Below, one piece after another: positions 40,529 through 41,495 of a stretch of 41,495 nt of DNA (positions within the stretch are counted from its first letter, which is position 1; every line of letters begins with the position of its first letter). Both the position numbers and the translations under genes were made by a program. The notes beneath the pieces are model-generated. The model was given only the letters and a program-made list of their open reading frames with translations. It had not been told where the DNA came from and did not search any database. The stretch spans positions 1 through 41,495 of the forward strand of contig DKQK01000054.1 of the NCBI GenBank assembly GCA_002471665.1, read 5' to 3'. Source of the DNA: Gammaproteobacteria bacterium UBA7310 (GTDB lineage: Bacteria > Pseudomonadota > Gammaproteobacteria > Pseudomonadales > Ketobacteraceae).

Positions 40529-41495
40529 TCAGAGTTTGAGGTGCTCGATCACCTTCGCCATCCGGCTGGAGAGTTCCGCCAGAATCTGCGCTGCTCCGGC
40601 ATTGCGCTTGACGCTTTCCGATACGGACTCCATCTCCTCACTGAGTTTGGTGACGCTGGCGCTGACGTCTTCCACCGTTTTGGTCTGTTGAATGATGCTC
40701 TGCGCAATTTGCCCGTTGGCATCGTTTATGGCCTGCACGTTACTGGCGATTTCGTGGATCACCTTGTCGGCGCTGTCCGCCTGCTCAACACAACGTTGCG
40801 CTGCATCGGAACGGGCATTCATTACTTCCACCGCCGTGCTGGAGCTGGATTCCAGCTTATGCAGCATGACTTTGATTTCCTCGGTGGAATCCTGCACCCG
40901 CTGGGCCAGGTTACGCACCTCATCGGCCACCACCGCAAAGCCCCGGCCCTGTTCCCCGGCGCGGGCAGCCTCAATCGCGGCGTTCAGCGCCAGTAAATTA
41001 GTCTGCTCTGCAATGGAATTGATCACGTCCAACGCACTGCTGATGGCGCCGGTTTCCTCCGCCAGTTGCTGTACCACTTCGGCACTTTCGCGAATGTCGG
41101 CCGCCAACCGGGTAATGGATTCCACCACGTATTCGATCTGCTGATTACCTTCTGCCGCCACCGTCACCGAGGCCAGGGAACGCTGGTTGTTGTCCGTGGC
41201 GTTATCCTGCACGTGCTGGTTGTTGGCCGCCATATGGGTAATGGCATCCACCAGGCGGGTGGCTTCGCCCTGTTGCACCTCAATACTACGGGCATTGCCA
41301 TCCACCTCCTGCACCAGATTCTTCGACATCACGTCCATGGTCATGGCAGCCGAACGGATCTCGGTCACAATTCGCGCCAGATCTTTCACCATGCCATTGA
41401 AGGCTTCGGTCATCTGCCCCACTTCATCACGGGAGCGGGATTCCACGCTCACCCGCAGATCGCCCCGCTGTTGCACTTCATTCATGGTATCCCGC
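40529..41495 (-). CDS. Methyl-accepting chemotaxis protein, C-terminal part (N-terminus beyond window)
   Basis: The open frame continues past the window edge, so only the last 322 or so residues are seen. The visible part starts inside a HAMP-like region (RSRDEVGQMTEAFNGMV), then a long coiled coil with the highly conserved signalling tip (ISSALDVINSIAEQTNLLAL and EAARAGEQGRGFAVVADEVR), then the returning helix and the end KVIEHLKL. The tip binds CheA and CheW. The sensor domain and membrane segments lie outside, so the ligand cannot be guessed. No CheR-docking pentapeptide is present at the C-terminus. Confidence 0.93.
   Translation of the reverse strand, partial: RDTMNEVQQRGDLRVSVESRSRDEVGQMTEAFNGMVKDLARIVTEIRSAAMTMDVMSKNLVQEVDGNARSIEVQQGEATRLVDAITHMAANNQHVQDNATDNNQRSLASVTVAAEGNQQIEYVVESITRLAADIRESAEVVQQLAEETGAISSALDVINSIAEQTNLLALNAAIEAARAGEQGRGFAVVADEVRNLAQRVQDSTEEIKVMLHKLESSSSTAVEVMNARSDAAQRCVEQADSADKVIHEIASNVQAINDANGQIAQSIIQQTKTVEDVSASVTKLSEEMESVSESVKRNAGAAQILAELSSRMAKVIEHLKL

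Noticed and set aside
1..41495. CRISPR array, tRNA, rRNA, prophage or complete insertion sequence
   Set aside because: No regularly spaced repeats, tRNA-like cloverleaf, rRNA text, transposase or phage gene was seen in any part of the window.

Overview
The window is chromosomal DNA of fairly high GC from an aerobic proteobacterium. The gene set fits a steroid-degrading gammaproteobacterium; this is inferred from gene content, and no rRNA, tRNA or phylogenetic marker is present to fix the genus. The left half (about 1-20.2 kb) is a divergently transcribed steroid-catabolism cluster. The right half holds envelope/glycolipid-type genes, a low-GC orphan, central-carbon genes and miscellaneous oxidative enzymes.

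Region 1 (1-9493, leftward) is a ten-gene operon for steroid rings C and D, the HIP (methylhexahydroindanedione propionate) pathway. In transcription order it is ipdA, ipdB, a DUF35 protein, an Ltp-type thiolase/aldolase, ipdC, echA20-like crotonase, two acyl-CoA dehydrogenases, fadA6-like thiolase and an SDR cut by the window edge. Region 2 (9753-18894, rightward) starts with fadD3 (HIP-CoA ligase) and continues with the ring A/B meta-cleavage genes hsaC, hsaB, hsaA, an SDR of unknown role, hsaD, hsaE, hsaG and hsaF. The 259-bp divergent spacer at 9494-9752 holds a candidate promoter and small palindromes. A 168-bp nested palindrome sits between hsaE and hsaG. A LuxR-type regulator with a PAS-like middle (19063-20208) closes the cluster and is the obvious candidate regulator; no TetR-type KstR/KstR2 gene lies in the window.

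Together the two operons would take 3-HSA (the seco-steroid phenol) through catechol formation, meta-cleavage and hydrolysis to HIP plus a hydroxy-dienoate. The dienoate would go to pyruvate and propionyl-CoA (HsaEFG). HIP would be activated by FadD3 and both remaining rings opened (EchA20, IpdAB), ending in thiolysis (FadA6). Enzymes for the earlier steps (KstD, KshAB, ketosteroid isomerase, 3-beta-HSD) are not in this window.

Region 3 (20.2-26 kb, rightward) has an NnrU-like membrane protein, a lipoprotein of unknown function closed by a clear terminator, then a sulfotransferase, a family-4 glycosyltransferase, a DUF2334-type deacetylase and a DUF2834 membrane protein. Region 4 (26-29.7 kb) has a low-GC exported orphan (minus strand), an acetyl-CoA hydrolase/CoA-transferase, a DUF1223 thioredoxin-like protein and a small lipoprotein. 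Region 5 (29.8-38.5 kb, leftward) has acnA-fumC-pyk, then an MpaB-family (DUF2236) oxygenase and an acyl-CoA synthetase. Region 6 (38.7-41.5 kb) has a GlcD/LDHD-like FAD oxidoreductase, an NTF2-like protein and the C-terminal part of a methyl-accepting chemotaxis protein.
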